Source: an uncultured Altererythrobacter sp. (GTDB taxonomy: Bacteria > Pseudomonadota > Alphaproteobacteria > Sphingomonadales > Sphingomonadaceae). From it: 64,000 nt of DNA. Positions 56,847-64,000 of this stretch are shown in pieces. The notes under the pieces were generated by a model. It was not told where the DNA came from. It did not search any database and worked only from the letters and a program-made list of their open reading frames with translations. Within the stretch, counting starts at the first letter, position 1. Each line of letters starts with the position of its first letter. The stretch covers positions 1,550,001 to 1,614,000 of the forward strand of contig CANLLZ010000001.1 of assembly GCA_947492235.1 (NCBI GenBank), written 5' to 3'. Position numbers and translations under genes: made by a program.

Positions 56847-57551
56847 ATGACCGACCACATAACCACCCACATCACCGATATTCCCTTCGCCGCCATCGGC
56901 TTCGATCTCGATGGCACGCTGCTCGATACCTTTCGCGATCTGGGCGAAGCGGTGAACCACGCGCTGAAACTGGGCGGGTTCGATCCGGTGCCGGTAGACA
57001 GCAGCAAGGATCTGATCGGCGGCGGCGCGAAGATCATGCTGAGCCAGGCGGTCGATGCGCAGGGCGGAATGGAGCGCGATGAATCTCACGCGCTGTATAA
57101 GCAGATGCTGGCCTATTACGCAGAGCACAACGCGGTCCATTCGCGGCCCTATCCCGGCGTGATCGAGGCGCTGGACCAGCTCGCCGCGCAGGATGTGAAA
57201 ATGGCCGTGGTCACCAACAAATTCGAAGAGTTCGCCCGCAGCGTGCTCACCCAGCTGGACCTGGCCGACCGCTTCGTGACCATCATCGGCGGCGACACGA
57301 TGGGCAAGGGAAATGCCAAGCCTGCGCCCGACCCGGTGATCGAGGCGCGCAAAAGATGCGAAGCGGCAGGCGCGCAAGGCCGCTTCGCTTTTGTCGGCGA
57401 CAGCACCTATGACGTGAACGCCGCGAAAGCAGCCGGTGTGCCGGTCGTCGCCGCCGCCTATGGCTATTGCGACAAGCCCCCGCACGAGCTGGGCGCGGAC
57501 GCGGTAATCGAACGATTCGATCAATTGTTGCCCGCACTCGCAGCATTGTAA
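56847..57551 (+). CDS. gph: Phosphoglycolate phosphatase-like HAD hydrolase
   Basis: A 234-residue HAD-family phosphatase. Motif I is FDLDGTLLDT with nucleophile Asp20 and Asp22; motif II lies in VVTNKFEEFA; motif III Lys is in GNAKPAPDP; motif IV is FVGDSTYDVNAAKAAG. It resembles Gph, which removes phosphoglycolate from DNA repair or photorespiration. ATG 56847 is chosen. Similar HAD enzymes act on other sugar phosphates. Confidence 0.9.
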   Translation: MTDHITTHITDIPFAAIGFDLDGTLLDTFRDLGEAVNHALKLGGFDPVPVDSSKDLIGGGAKIMLSQAVDAQGGMERDESHALYKQMLAYYAEHNAVHSRPYPGVIEALDQLAAQDVKMAVVTNKFEEFARSVLTQLDLADRFVTIIGGDTMGKGNAKPAPDPVIEARKRCEAAGAQGRFAFVGDSTYDVNAAKAAGVPVVAAAYGYCDKPPHELGADAVIERFDQLLPALAAL

Positions 57552-57699
57552 CAACGTTTCGCCGCCCTGCCCCTACGGCACGGCCCCTCGCCTGTTACGC
57601 TGTTGCAACGCACCATAATACCTGCCACCCAGCGCGGGATTGACGGACACGTAAGGTTCCGTCTTCCGACATTTCATTACCCATTGCGGAGAGAAAACC

Positions 57700-58629
57700 A
57701 TGACCATTTCGTTCAAAGACAAAGTCGCCATCGTCACCGGTGCAGGCGGCGGCCTGGGCCGTGAATATGCCCTCGAACTCGCCCGCCGCGGCGCGAAAGT
57801 TGTCGTCAACGATCTGGGCGGCGCGCGCGACGGCACCGGCTCCTCCGATGCAGCAGCCGAAGTGGTTGCAGAAATCGAGAAAATGGGCGGCGAGGCGATG
57901 GCCAATGGCGGCTCCGTCACCGAATACGACCAGATGGAAAAGATGGTCGCCGACGCCAAACAGAAATGGGGCGGCGTCCATGTGCTGATCAACAATGCCG
58001 GTGTCCTGCGCGACAAGAGCTTCGTGAAGATGACGCCGGAAGACTTCGAATTCGTTGTCAAAGTTCATCTGACCGGCAGCGCGTTCGCCACCAAGGCATG
58101 CTGGGAAACCTTCCGCGAGCAGGCCTATGGCCGCGTTCTGATGACCGCCAGCAGCACCGGCCTGTTCGGCAATTTCGGCCAGGCCAATTACGGCGCGGCA
58201 AAACTCGGCCTCGCCGGTCTGACCAAGACGCTGCAGATCGAAGGCGCGAAGTACAACATCAAGGTCAACACGCTCTCGCCCGTCGCCGGCACGCGGATGA
58301 CGGAAGACCTGTTTCCCGAAGAAGCGTTCAAACTGTTCGCCCCTGAAAACGTCGCCCCGGCGGCCGTTTTCTTGGTCAGCGAAGATGCCCCGTCCAACGC
58401 TATCGTCGGTGCGGGCGCAGGCGGTTTCCACTCGGCCTGGACCGTCATGAACGACGCCGTCTGGCTGCCCGAGGACCAACGGACGGTCGAAGGCTTCGCG
58501 GAAGCCTGGGACAAGATCAGCGACTTCTCCAATCTGGTCGCTCCGCAGTCCGGCTCCGAGCAGTCGGGCGCCATCCTGACCGCAATGCAGAAAGTGACCG
58601 GCACCGGCCCCGACAGCGCGCGGGGCTAA
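57700..58629 (+). CDS. SDR-type 3-hydroxyacyl-CoA dehydrogenase-like protein
   Basis: A 309-residue classical SDR. TGAGGGLG is at 13-20, NNAG at 98-101, Ser151/152 (TASSTG) and YGAAK at 164-168. The sequence KVAIVTGAGGGLGREYALELARRGAKVV and VNDLGGARDGTG resemble the dehydrogenase domain of multifunctional enzyme type 2 in fatty-acid beta-oxidation. GGAGAGAAAACC precedes the ATG. It is a longer SDR than the usual 250 residues because of a C-terminal extension. Confidence 0.9.
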   Translation: MTISFKDKVAIVTGAGGGLGREYALELARRGAKVVVNDLGGARDGTGSSDAAAEVVAEIEKMGGEAMANGGSVTEYDQMEKMVADAKQKWGGVHVLINNAGVLRDKSFVKMTPEDFEFVVKVHLTGSAFATKACWETFREQAYGRVLMTASSTGLFGNFGQANYGAAKLGLAGLTKTLQIEGAKYNIKVNTLSPVAGTRMTEDLFPEEAFKLFAPENVAPAAVFLVSEDAPSNAIVGAGAGGFHSAWTVMNDAVWLPEDQRTVEGFAEAWDKISDFSNLVAPQSGSEQSGAILTAMQKVTGTGPDSARG

Positions 58630-58674
58630 CGCTTTCAACGCAGCCTCGCAGGCTGTGTTGACAGACTAACACAC

Positions 58675-58712
58675 AAGGCCCATCCCTCGCGTCGAACCGA
58701 GGGATGGGCCTT
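58675..58712 (+). terminator. Intrinsic terminator-like hairpin after the SDR gene
   Basis: AAGGCCCATCCCTCG (58675-58689) pairs perfectly with CGAGGGATGGGCCTT (58698-58712) around an 8-base loop; only TTT at its 3' end provides a short U-run before TATG. It ends one base before the ATG at 58714. It may terminate the SDR transcript, or, since its right arm holds GAGGGATGGG, hide the ribosome site of the following gene. Confidence 0.65.
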
Positions 58713-58713
58713 T

Positions 58714-59853
58714 ATGTATTCGCAGGACGAGATCAATTCAGCGGTCGCCGCCGGTGCACTGACACAGGAGGCGGCCGACGCTCTGCGCGCCCATGCCGAA
58801 GCCATGCGCGCGCGGCCTGTCACCGACGAAGAGCATTTCCGCCTCGTCAACAGCTTCAACGATATCTTCGTGGCGATCGGAATCGTGATCCTGCTGGTGG
58901 CGGCGGGCGCCATCGGGCAGGCGATCAGCGAAGCGATTTTGCCCGCTCCCAGTTGGCCAAGCGGCAATGTGGCAGACGAGGAATATGCAAGGATCACCGC
59001 CGATTATTACAGATCCGATGGCCTCGAACTGGCGCTAGCGGGAGTGTTCGTCGCCGCCGCCAGCTGGCCCCTTGCCGAATTTTTCACCGGCAAACGGCGT
59101 ATGGCGCTGCCGAGCATCCTGTTGCTGGTGGCGTTTGTCGGCGCGGTTTTCACCGCATCGTTCGGCACCGGCCAGTTCCTTTCCCATTCGAACGAAGACG
59201 CAGCTGCCGCTGTGTTTGTCCTGGGCAGCGGATTGATAGCGCTGGCTGCGGCGTGGCTACACTGGCGGCGCTTCAAGGTGCCGATCACGGTTGCAGCAGG
59301 AGCAGCAGCGCTCGCGGTGAGTTTCCTCGGCCTGATCGGGCTGGTGCTGGAATTGACGGTCGGGGTCCAAGGCGACGACTGGATGCTGCCCGTCATATTT
59401 GTCGCTGGCGTGGCAATCTTCATCGCCGCGATGCGCTGGGACATGAGCGATCCGGAGCGTGCTACCCGCCGCGCCGATGTCGCCTTCTGGCTGCATCTGT
59501 TGGCCGCACCGATGATCGCGCATCCGGTGTTCACGGCGACGGGCGTTATCGAGAACAACGCAGAAGTCGGCGTGCTCGGCGCATTGGCAGTGGTCGCGAT
59601 CTATATCGTCTTCGGGCTGGTCGCGCTGGCGATTGACCGGCGCGCGCTGCTGGTCTCCGCGCTGATCTACGTGCTGGCCGCGCTCGCTTTCCTGTTCGAC
59701 CAGTTCGGCGCGGTGGAACTGACCTTTGCCCTGACCGCGCTGGTCATCGGCTCGGCCTTGCTCACCCTCTCGGCCTATTGGAGCCCGATCAGGCGCACGA
59801 TTGTGGGCGGATTGCCGGAGAATTTGCAGGCGAAACTGCCAGCTATTGCGTGA
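58714..59853 (+). CDS. DUF2157 membrane protein
   Basis: A 379-residue protein with a cytosolic N-terminal helix region (MYSQDEINSAVAAGALTQEAADALRAHA) and about nine transmembrane helices, matching the DUF2157 pattern. No function is established. Start ATG 58714 directly follows a terminator-like hairpin whose right arm contains the only Shine-Dalgarno-like bases. The N-terminal sequence fits the family, so the start is probably correct. It may be a multidrug- or envelope-related protein, but this is not supported here. Confidence 0.8.
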   Translation: MYSQDEINSAVAAGALTQEAADALRAHAEAMRARPVTDEEHFRLVNSFNDIFVAIGIVILLVAAGAIGQAISEAILPAPSWPSGNVADEEYARITADYYRSDGLELALAGVFVAAASWPLAEFFTGKRRMALPSILLLVAFVGAVFTASFGTGQFLSHSNEDAAAAVFVLGSGLIALAAAWLHWRRFKVPITVAAGAAALAVSFLGLIGLVLELTVGVQGDDWMLPVIFVAGVAIFIAAMRWDMSDPERATRRADVAFWLHLLAAPMIAHPVFTATGVIENNAEVGVLGALAVVAIYIVFGLVALAIDRRALLVSALIYVLAALAFLFDQFGAVELTFALTALVIGSALLTLSAYWSPIRRTIVGGLPENLQAKLPAIA

Positions 59854-59871
59854 TCGCGAAGAACACCATTC

Positions 59872-59950
59872 GCCCTGAGCCTGTCGAAGGGCTGCCCTAC
59901 TTTTAGCGGTGCGCTACAAGAAAAGGACGGTCCTTCGACAAGCTCAGGAC
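59872..59950. repeat. Inverted repeat between convergent genes (59.9 kb)
   Basis: GCCCTGAGCCTGTCGAAGGG (left arm 59872-59898) and its near complement (right arm 59924-59950, containing CCTTCGACAAGCTCAGGAC) pair at about 22 of 27 bases around a 25-base centre. This GAGCxTGTCGAAGG form is repeated in many proteobacterial genomes. It lies between two converging genes and may act as a bidirectional terminator. Confidence 0.65.
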
Positions 59951-59977
59951 CAGCGGGAAAAGGGCTATTGCCAAAAA

Positions 59978-60343
59978 TTAACCCTCGACCGCCTTCACCA
60001 GCCGCCGTTCCATCGGGGCGAGCACGCCTTGCAGTTCATGTCCGCGCTTCAGCACTTGGCCGTGTTCGCCGAACAGGGTCCACATGCCCTGTCGTCCCCG
60101 CAGCGAAGGGCGTTTCTCCACCCGTGCCTGCGGGCGCTCGGCGGCGCGGCGGAACGCGGCAAACACCGCTGCATCCTTGGTGAATTCCATGGCGTAGTCG
60201 CGCCATTCGCCTGCCGCGACCATGCGGCCATACAGGTCCATAATGCGCTGCAATTCTTCGCGCGCAAAGCCGACCTGATCCGCGCGGTTTTGCGGGAAGG
60301 CGACAACGGAACCTGTTTGCGACGCGCCGGGGCTGGAGACCAT
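59978..60343 (-). CDS. DUF2794 family protein
   Basis: A 121-residue protein of the alphaproteobacterial DUF2794 family: REELQRIMDLYGRMVAAGEW, then RDYAMEFTKDAAVFAAFRRAAE and RVEKRPSLRGRQGMWTLFGEH. No function is established. The start overlaps the cysE stop by one base, so it is coupled to cysE. An N-terminal tail of about 20 residues is variable. Confidence 0.85.
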   Translation of the reverse strand: MVSSPGASQTGSVVAFPQNRADQVGFAREELQRIMDLYGRMVAAGEWRDYAMEFTKDAAVFAAFRRAAERPQARVEKRPSLRGRQGMWTLFGEHGQVLKRGHELQGVLAPMERRLVKAVEG

Positions 60344-61086
60344 CAGTCGGCGGTTCCGCTGCGCAGGGAAGGATTGGTGCTAGATGCGGTGGAATCGTCA
60401 GGCAGCCGCGCCACCTTAAGCGCCTCCAGTTCTGCCTTCAGGGCATCGAGATCGGCCTCCAGCGCCTGCACCCGGCGCGTACCCTCGGCGACTTTCTCGC
60501 CAAACTGCTCCTCGCAAGGATCATCGCACGGTGTCCCGTAGGGCAGGAACTCCTTCAGCCAATCCTCTGCCGGGACCAGCGTGCTGCGCGCCTTCAGCCC
60601 GATCATCGTCGCGCCTTCGGGCACTTCGTCGGTCACCACGGCATTCGCGCCGATGCGGGCGCGCTTGCCCACCATAATGGGGCCGATGACCTGCGCGCCG
60701 GAGCCGATGATCACATTGTCCCCGATGGTCGGGTGGCGTTTGCCGCCCACGCCATTGGTCGGGTTGGTCCCGCCCAGCGTCACGCATTGGTAAATCGTCA
60801 CATCATCGCCGATCACCGCCGTCTCGCCGATCACCGTGAATCCGTGGTCGATAAAGAAATTCTTGCCGATCTTGGCACCGGGATGGATGTCGATAGCGGT
60901 CAGAAACCGCGAAAAATGGTTCACGAAGCGGGCGAGGAAATACATCTTCGCCTCGAACAGCCAATGCGCCACGCGGTGCAGGCCCAGCGCCAGCACGCCG
61001 GGATATAGCAGGATTTCCCAGCGCGAGCGCGGGGCCGGATCGCGCGCGCGAACCGAGTCCAGATAGGATGTCAGACCTCTGAGCAT
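60343..61086 (-). CDS. cysE: Serine O-acetyltransferase
   Basis: First step of cysteine synthesis from serine. The 247-residue protein has an N-terminal helical part, a left-handed beta-helix (IDIHPGAKIGKNFFIDHGFTVIG ... VTLGGTNPTNGVGGKRHPTIG) with hexapeptide repeats, and a C-terminal coiled coil (about 205-240). ATG 61086 has GAGGTGCCC upstream. The coiled-coil tail is not typical of E. coli CysE, and resembles EpsC-like short forms. It sits upstream of DUF2794. Confidence 0.9.
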   Translation of the reverse strand: MLRGLTSYLDSVRARDPAPRSRWEILLYPGVLALGLHRVAHWLFEAKMYFLARFVNHFSRFLTAIDIHPGAKIGKNFFIDHGFTVIGETAVIGDDVTIYQCVTLGGTNPTNGVGGKRHPTIGDNVIIGSGAQVIGPIMVGKRARIGANAVVTDEVPEGATMIGLKARSTLVPAEDWLKEFLPYGTPCDDPCEEQFGEKVAEGTRRVQALEADLDALKAELEALKVARLPDDSTASSTNPSLRSGTAD

Positions 61087-61138
61087 GGGCACCTCACGAA
61101 GCTGAATCTCCCACTTTTGCGTGTGATACGCAAGCTTG

Positions 61139-61756
61139 TCACAGCAGCCGCGCCTGTTCCGGGCCCTGCACAGCGTCCAGCGCATCGCGCCAGATACCCA
61201 TGGTCGGCGCGGTCTTGCGTTCAAGACTTAGCCGGTCGATTGCCGCCACCACCCGCTCGATTTCAGCGAAACTGCGGGTAATGCGCGGCACCAGATAGGT
61301 AAGCGCGCCTTCGCCCAGCGCAAGGCCGCGCTGGCTGGCGTGAATCTCGATCAGGTCGGCCAGCATCGCATCATCGGGCTGCCCGATCTGCAGATGGAGC
61401 GCAGCGCCAAGCCGCGAACGCAGGTCGGGCAGAGTGATCTCCCACTCCTCCCCGTCCGCGATCAGCAGCAGCTTCTCGCCTTGCTCCTGCGCCCGGTTCC
61501 AGCGGTGAAACAGTTCGGTCTCGTCCCAATCATCCGCGCCATCGATCACCACCCCGCCGCTTTGCGCAAACCACCGGCCCAGCAGCGATTTGCCGGAGCG
61601 CGGCGGGCCGGTCAGGATCGCTGTGCCGAACGGCCATGGCGAGGGATCGGCCAGAGCCTCCGCCGCCCGCTGGTTCGCCGGGCCAAGGGCAATGCGCGCA
61701 GGCTCCCCCTCGCTTTGGAGCGAGAGGGGCAGCGCAATTTGCGTATGCTGGGCCAC
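61139..61756 (-). CDS. hdaA: HdaA-like regulator of DnaA
   Basis: A 205-residue DnaA-related AAA+ protein that, with the beta clamp, promotes DnaA-ATP hydrolysis. The clamp-binding motif QIALPLSL is at residues 6-13. Walker A GPPRSGKS is at 50-57, Walker B VVIDGADDW near 70 and the sensor segment LPDLRSRLGAALHLQIG follows. The order ahead of a DUF2066-like gene and purM is common in sphingomonads. Length matches family. Confidence 0.88.
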   Translation of the reverse strand: MAQHTQIALPLSLQSEGEPARIALGPANQRAAEALADPSPWPFGTAILTGPPRSGKSLLGRWFAQSGGVVIDGADDWDETELFHRWNRAQEQGEKLLLIADGEEWEITLPDLRSRLGAALHLQIGQPDDAMLADLIEIHASQRGLALGEGALTYLVPRITRSFAEIERVVAAIDRLSLERKTAPTMGIWRDALDAVQGPEQARLL

Positions 61757-61773
61757 AGGCGACGCCTCCGCGC

Positions 61774-63066
61774 CTAGCGACTGATGGCGAGCGCGTTGCT
61801 CCCCTGCCGCACAGTGAACCCGCGTGCGGCCAGCGCCTGCGCCAGTTCCGACAGCGAACCGCCATAGGTCACGCTCATCACCGAGGTACCGCCAATCGCT
61901 AGCGAGGATGTTGCCGCGCCGCGCACCCCGGGTGTGGAGCGAACAGCGGCCAGCGTCCCGTCAATCGTGTTGGCATCAGGCGTGGCGAACTGGACCACGA
62001 AAGAGGAGACGACGACCGGCGCGGCGGTGGGTGCGGCGGTCGGCTGCGCGGTTGGCTCGGCGGGACGCGCGGCTGCATCGCGCTCAGCCTGCTCGGCCCG
62101 GCGCTGCGCCGCAGCAGCCGCTTCGGCTTGCCGGCCTGCGTCGATCAGGCGCTGGATCGCCGGGTCGATGCTGCCACCCGACTGGTTGAGCGTGGGGTCG
62201 GGCTTCAATCGCCCGTCCGCCAGCGCGGCCTCGTAAATCGTGTCGAACCGCTCGATTGCCTTATTGTACATCGCGGGGATCTGGCGCGGATTGGCTACGC
62301 GCAGTGTAAACCCGTCGAGATAGGTGTTGTCGGGGCCATAGCGGGCGATGAAGCGCGCCGTCACCGGGCCGCCGGGATATTCGTGGTCCAGCTTCGCAAT
62401 CGCGACGATCACATCGGACGCGCCGAACTGGTTCAGGATATTGCGCCACCATGCGCGGCTGCGGCGGTTGATCTGGCCAGCCGTCACCAGCAGCGAATCA
62501 CCGCCTGCGCCGGAGGGGCGCACATAGTCGATCTTGCTGGAACCGGCCTGATACTCCGCCCATGCGCGCTGCCAGTCATTGCGCTGCTCGTAAATCAGCT
62601 GCGTTCCGCCGGTGACGGTCAGCGGGACCAGCAGCATCGGCGCAGATCGCGCGCGCTGTCCGCCACGGCCGAGATATCCCCCTGCCCGCGCGCGGTCGAA
62701 AATGATCCCAAGCGTCGCGACATAGCGGCGCGGGCCGACCCGTTCCCGCTCGATCACCACAGCCGAAACCAGCGATTGCAGCTGGCCGTCCGAAAGCGAC
62801 GGTCCGCCGATCTTGGCCCAGGCCTGCCGCTGCGCATCGCGCCAGCCTTTGGCCCGCGCGTCTTCCGGATTGCTGCCGCTGACATCGACCTCGATCCCGC
62901 CGACATCGATATCGGTGCTCGCCACCACGGCTGATATGCCCCGGTCGCCTTCCACCTGCGCGCCGACCATTGTCGGGCCAGCGATCAGGGCGAGCACGAA
63001 CGCAAAGGCCAATGCAGCCAAAACGAGTGTCACGCGGACGGGCGGAAGAGAAAATTGCCGTGTCAT
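61774..63066 (-). CDS. DUF2066-like exported protein
   Basis: A 430-residue protein with an N-terminal signal/anchor ([25 protein letters not shown]) and a DUF2066-like central domain ([20 protein letters not shown] ... [32 protein letters not shown]). A charged linker ([28 protein letters not shown]) leads to a C-terminal small domain ([20 protein letters not shown]) that resembles a heavy-metal-associated-like ferredoxin fold without the CxxC. Function unknown. ATG 63066 is used; one at 63078 is possible. It is upstream of hdaA and divergent from purM by 69 bp. Confidence 0.78.
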   Translation of the reverse strand: MTRQFSLPPVRVTLVLAALAFAFVLALIAGPTMVGAQVEGDRGISAVVASTDIDVGGIEVDVSGSNPEDARAKGWRDAQRQAWAKIGGPSLSDGQLQSLVSAVVIERERVGPRRYVATLGIIFDRARAGGYLGRGGQRARSAPMLLVPLTVTGGTQLIYEQRNDWQRAWAEYQAGSSKIDYVRPSGAGGDSLLVTAGQINRRSRAWWRNILNQFGASDVIVAIAKLDHEYPGGPVTARFIARYGPDNTYLDGFTLRVANPRQIPAMYNKAIERFDTIYEAALADGRLKPDPTLNQSGGSIDPAIQRLIDAGRQAEAAAAAQRRAEQAERDAAARPAEPTAQPTAAPTAAPVVVSSFVVQFATPDANTIDGTLAAVRSTPGVRGAATSSLAIGGTSVMSVTYGGSLSELAQALAARGFTVRQGSNALAISR

Positions 63067-63135
63067 GGGGAAAACCATGCGCCTTTTGCCGAAAGCCCCG
63101 TGCGATTCCAAGCGCGAATGCGTAAAGGCGTGGAC

Positions 63136-63999
63136 ATGACCGGGGAAGAAACAGACCGCACCGCCGAAAATGGCAGCTACACCTACGCTCAGGCGGGTGT
63201 TTCCATCGAAGCGGGCAACGCGCTGGTGAAGGCCATTGGGCCGCTGGTGAAGGCCACCGCGCGCCCCGGCGCAGACGCCGATATTGGCGGTTTCGGGGGC
63301 TTTTTCGATCCTAAAGCGGCGGGTTTCAAGGATCCGTTGCTGGTCGCCGCGAACGATGGTGTGGGCACCAAACTGAAACTCGCCATCGATCATGACCGGC
63401 ACGAAGGCGTCGGCGTCGATCTGGTGGCAATGTGCGTCAACGATCTGATCGTCCAGGGCGCAGAGCCGCTGTTTTTCCTCGATTACTTCGCGACGGGCAA
63501 GCTGGAGAACGGCGTGGCCGAGCGCGTGGTCGCCAGCATCGCAGGCGGATGCAAGGAATCGGGCTGCGCGCTGATCGGCGGCGAAACGGCGGAAATGCCC
63601 GGTATGTACGGCCCGGGCGATTACGATCTGGCGGGCTTTTGCGTAGGAGCAGTCGAGCGCGGGGAGCAGCTGACGGGCGAGAAAGTCGCACCCGGCCATG
63701 CGCTGCTGGGCCTCGCTTCCTCCGGGGTCCATTCCAATGGCTTTTCGCTCGTCCGGCGGCTGGCGGCGGACAAGGGCTGGAAATTGGACCGCCCGGCCTT
63801 GTTTGACAGCGATGTGCTGCTGATCGACGCGCTGCTGGCCCCGACCCGCATCTATGTCAGCAGCCTGCTGCCCGCCATTCGCGCGGGCGAAGTGGACGCG
63901 CTGGCGCATATTACCGGCGGCGGATTGCTGGAGAACATCCCCCGCGTGCTGCCCGATGGCGCGCATGCGGTGGTGGAGGCCGATGGCTGGGACCAACCG
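63136..63999 (+). CDS. purM: Phosphoribosylformylglycinamidine cyclo-ligase (AIR synthase), 5' part
   Basis: Purine synthesis enzyme making AIR from FGAM. The frame is open from ATG 63136 to the window end, 288 residues so far of about 350. It shows [46 protein letters not shown] and [16 protein letters not shown], all PurM signatures. Cut by the window end. Divergent from the DUF2066-like gene. Confidence 0.95.
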   Translation, partial: MTGEETDRTAENGSYTYAQAGVSIEAGNALVKAIGPLVKATARPGADADIGGFGGFFDPKAAGFKDPLLVAANDGVGTKLKLAIDHDRHEGVGVDLVAMCVNDLIVQGAEPLFFLDYFATGKLENGVAERVVASIAGGCKESGCALIGGETAEMPGMYGPGDYDLAGFCVGAVERGEQLTGEKVAPGHALLGLASSGVHSNGFSLVRRLAADKGWKLDRPALFDSDVLLIDALLAPTRIYVSSLLPAIRAGEVDALAHITGGGLLENIPRVLPDGAHAVVEADGWDQP

Positions 64000-64000
64000 C

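Noticed and set aside
63137-63996. N-terminal 300-codon extension of the DUF2066-like gene into purM
   Set aside because: The extra minus-strand frame runs opposite purM and has no domain; the signal peptide at ATG 63066 fits far better.

Overview
The window is a 64 kb, GC-rich (roughly 63-66%), densely coded stretch of a chromosome from an alphaproteobacterium. The gene set and gene orders point to Sphingomonadales, most likely Erythrobacteraceae. The supporting blocks are miaB-phoH-ybeY-corC, rpmF-plsX-fabH-ihfA-merR, an F1-only atpHAGDC cluster, hdaA beside purM, and DUF1489, DUF2794 and DciA-type genes. This placement is inferred from protein and gene-order resemblance, not from a marker-gene comparison. 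I found no rRNA, tRNA, CRISPR array, integrase or transposase gene. Almost everything is ordinary core genome, with a few low-GC insertions and several intergenic palindromic repeats. Layout, 0-16 kb: the miaB tail, PhoH ATPase, YbeY RNase and a CorC-like CBS protein form one plus-strand operon. A LysR regulator, a class-3-lipase-like lipoprotein, an acyltransferase, a cyclophilin, the MgtE Mg2+ transporter, an SDR and a DUF1489 protein follow. A solitary low-GC KAP-type P-loop NTPase (9969-11906) interrupts the core pattern. A FrnE-like DsbA protein, NudC and a Tat-exported serine hydrolase come next. Layout, 15-27 kb: MutY is divergent from a DciA-like protein, which begins a plus-strand run of two DsbA-like thiol oxidoreductases and SMC. 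On the minus strand lies the lipid-synthesis and nucleoid operon rpmF-plsX-fabH-ihfA-merR. A 267 bp nested palindromic element sits upstream of rpmF. Layout, 26-47 kb: a glyoxalase-II-like hydrolase, a LexA-like self-cleaving repressor coupled to a membrane-anchored esterase, a hydroxyacid dehydrogenase, CysS, a nitroreductase, a CobT-like subunit with a coupled low-GC membrane protein, transaldolase, PriA, a GST, an Fe-S (6-4)-type photolyase, the Ada alkylation-repair protein and an HtrA-like protease. DNA repair and replication functions (MutY, PriA, Ada, photolyase, SMC, DciA, HdaA) are scattered across the window. Layout, 47-64 kb: a TauD-like dioxygenase, then the F1 ATP synthase genes atpH-atpA-atpG-(lipoprotein)-atpD-atpC. 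An O-antigen-ligase-like gene is translationally coupled to the end of atpC. The rest are GlmU, phosphoglycolate phosphatase, an SDR, a DUF2157 membrane protein, DUF2794, CysE, HdaA, a DUF2066-like exported protein and the start of purM. The points most worth a second look are the low-GC KAP NTPase, the nested palindrome at 25593-25859, the triplicated atpG 3' end with an extra lipoprotein gene inside the atp operon, and the terminator-like hairpin directly before the DUF2157 start codon.
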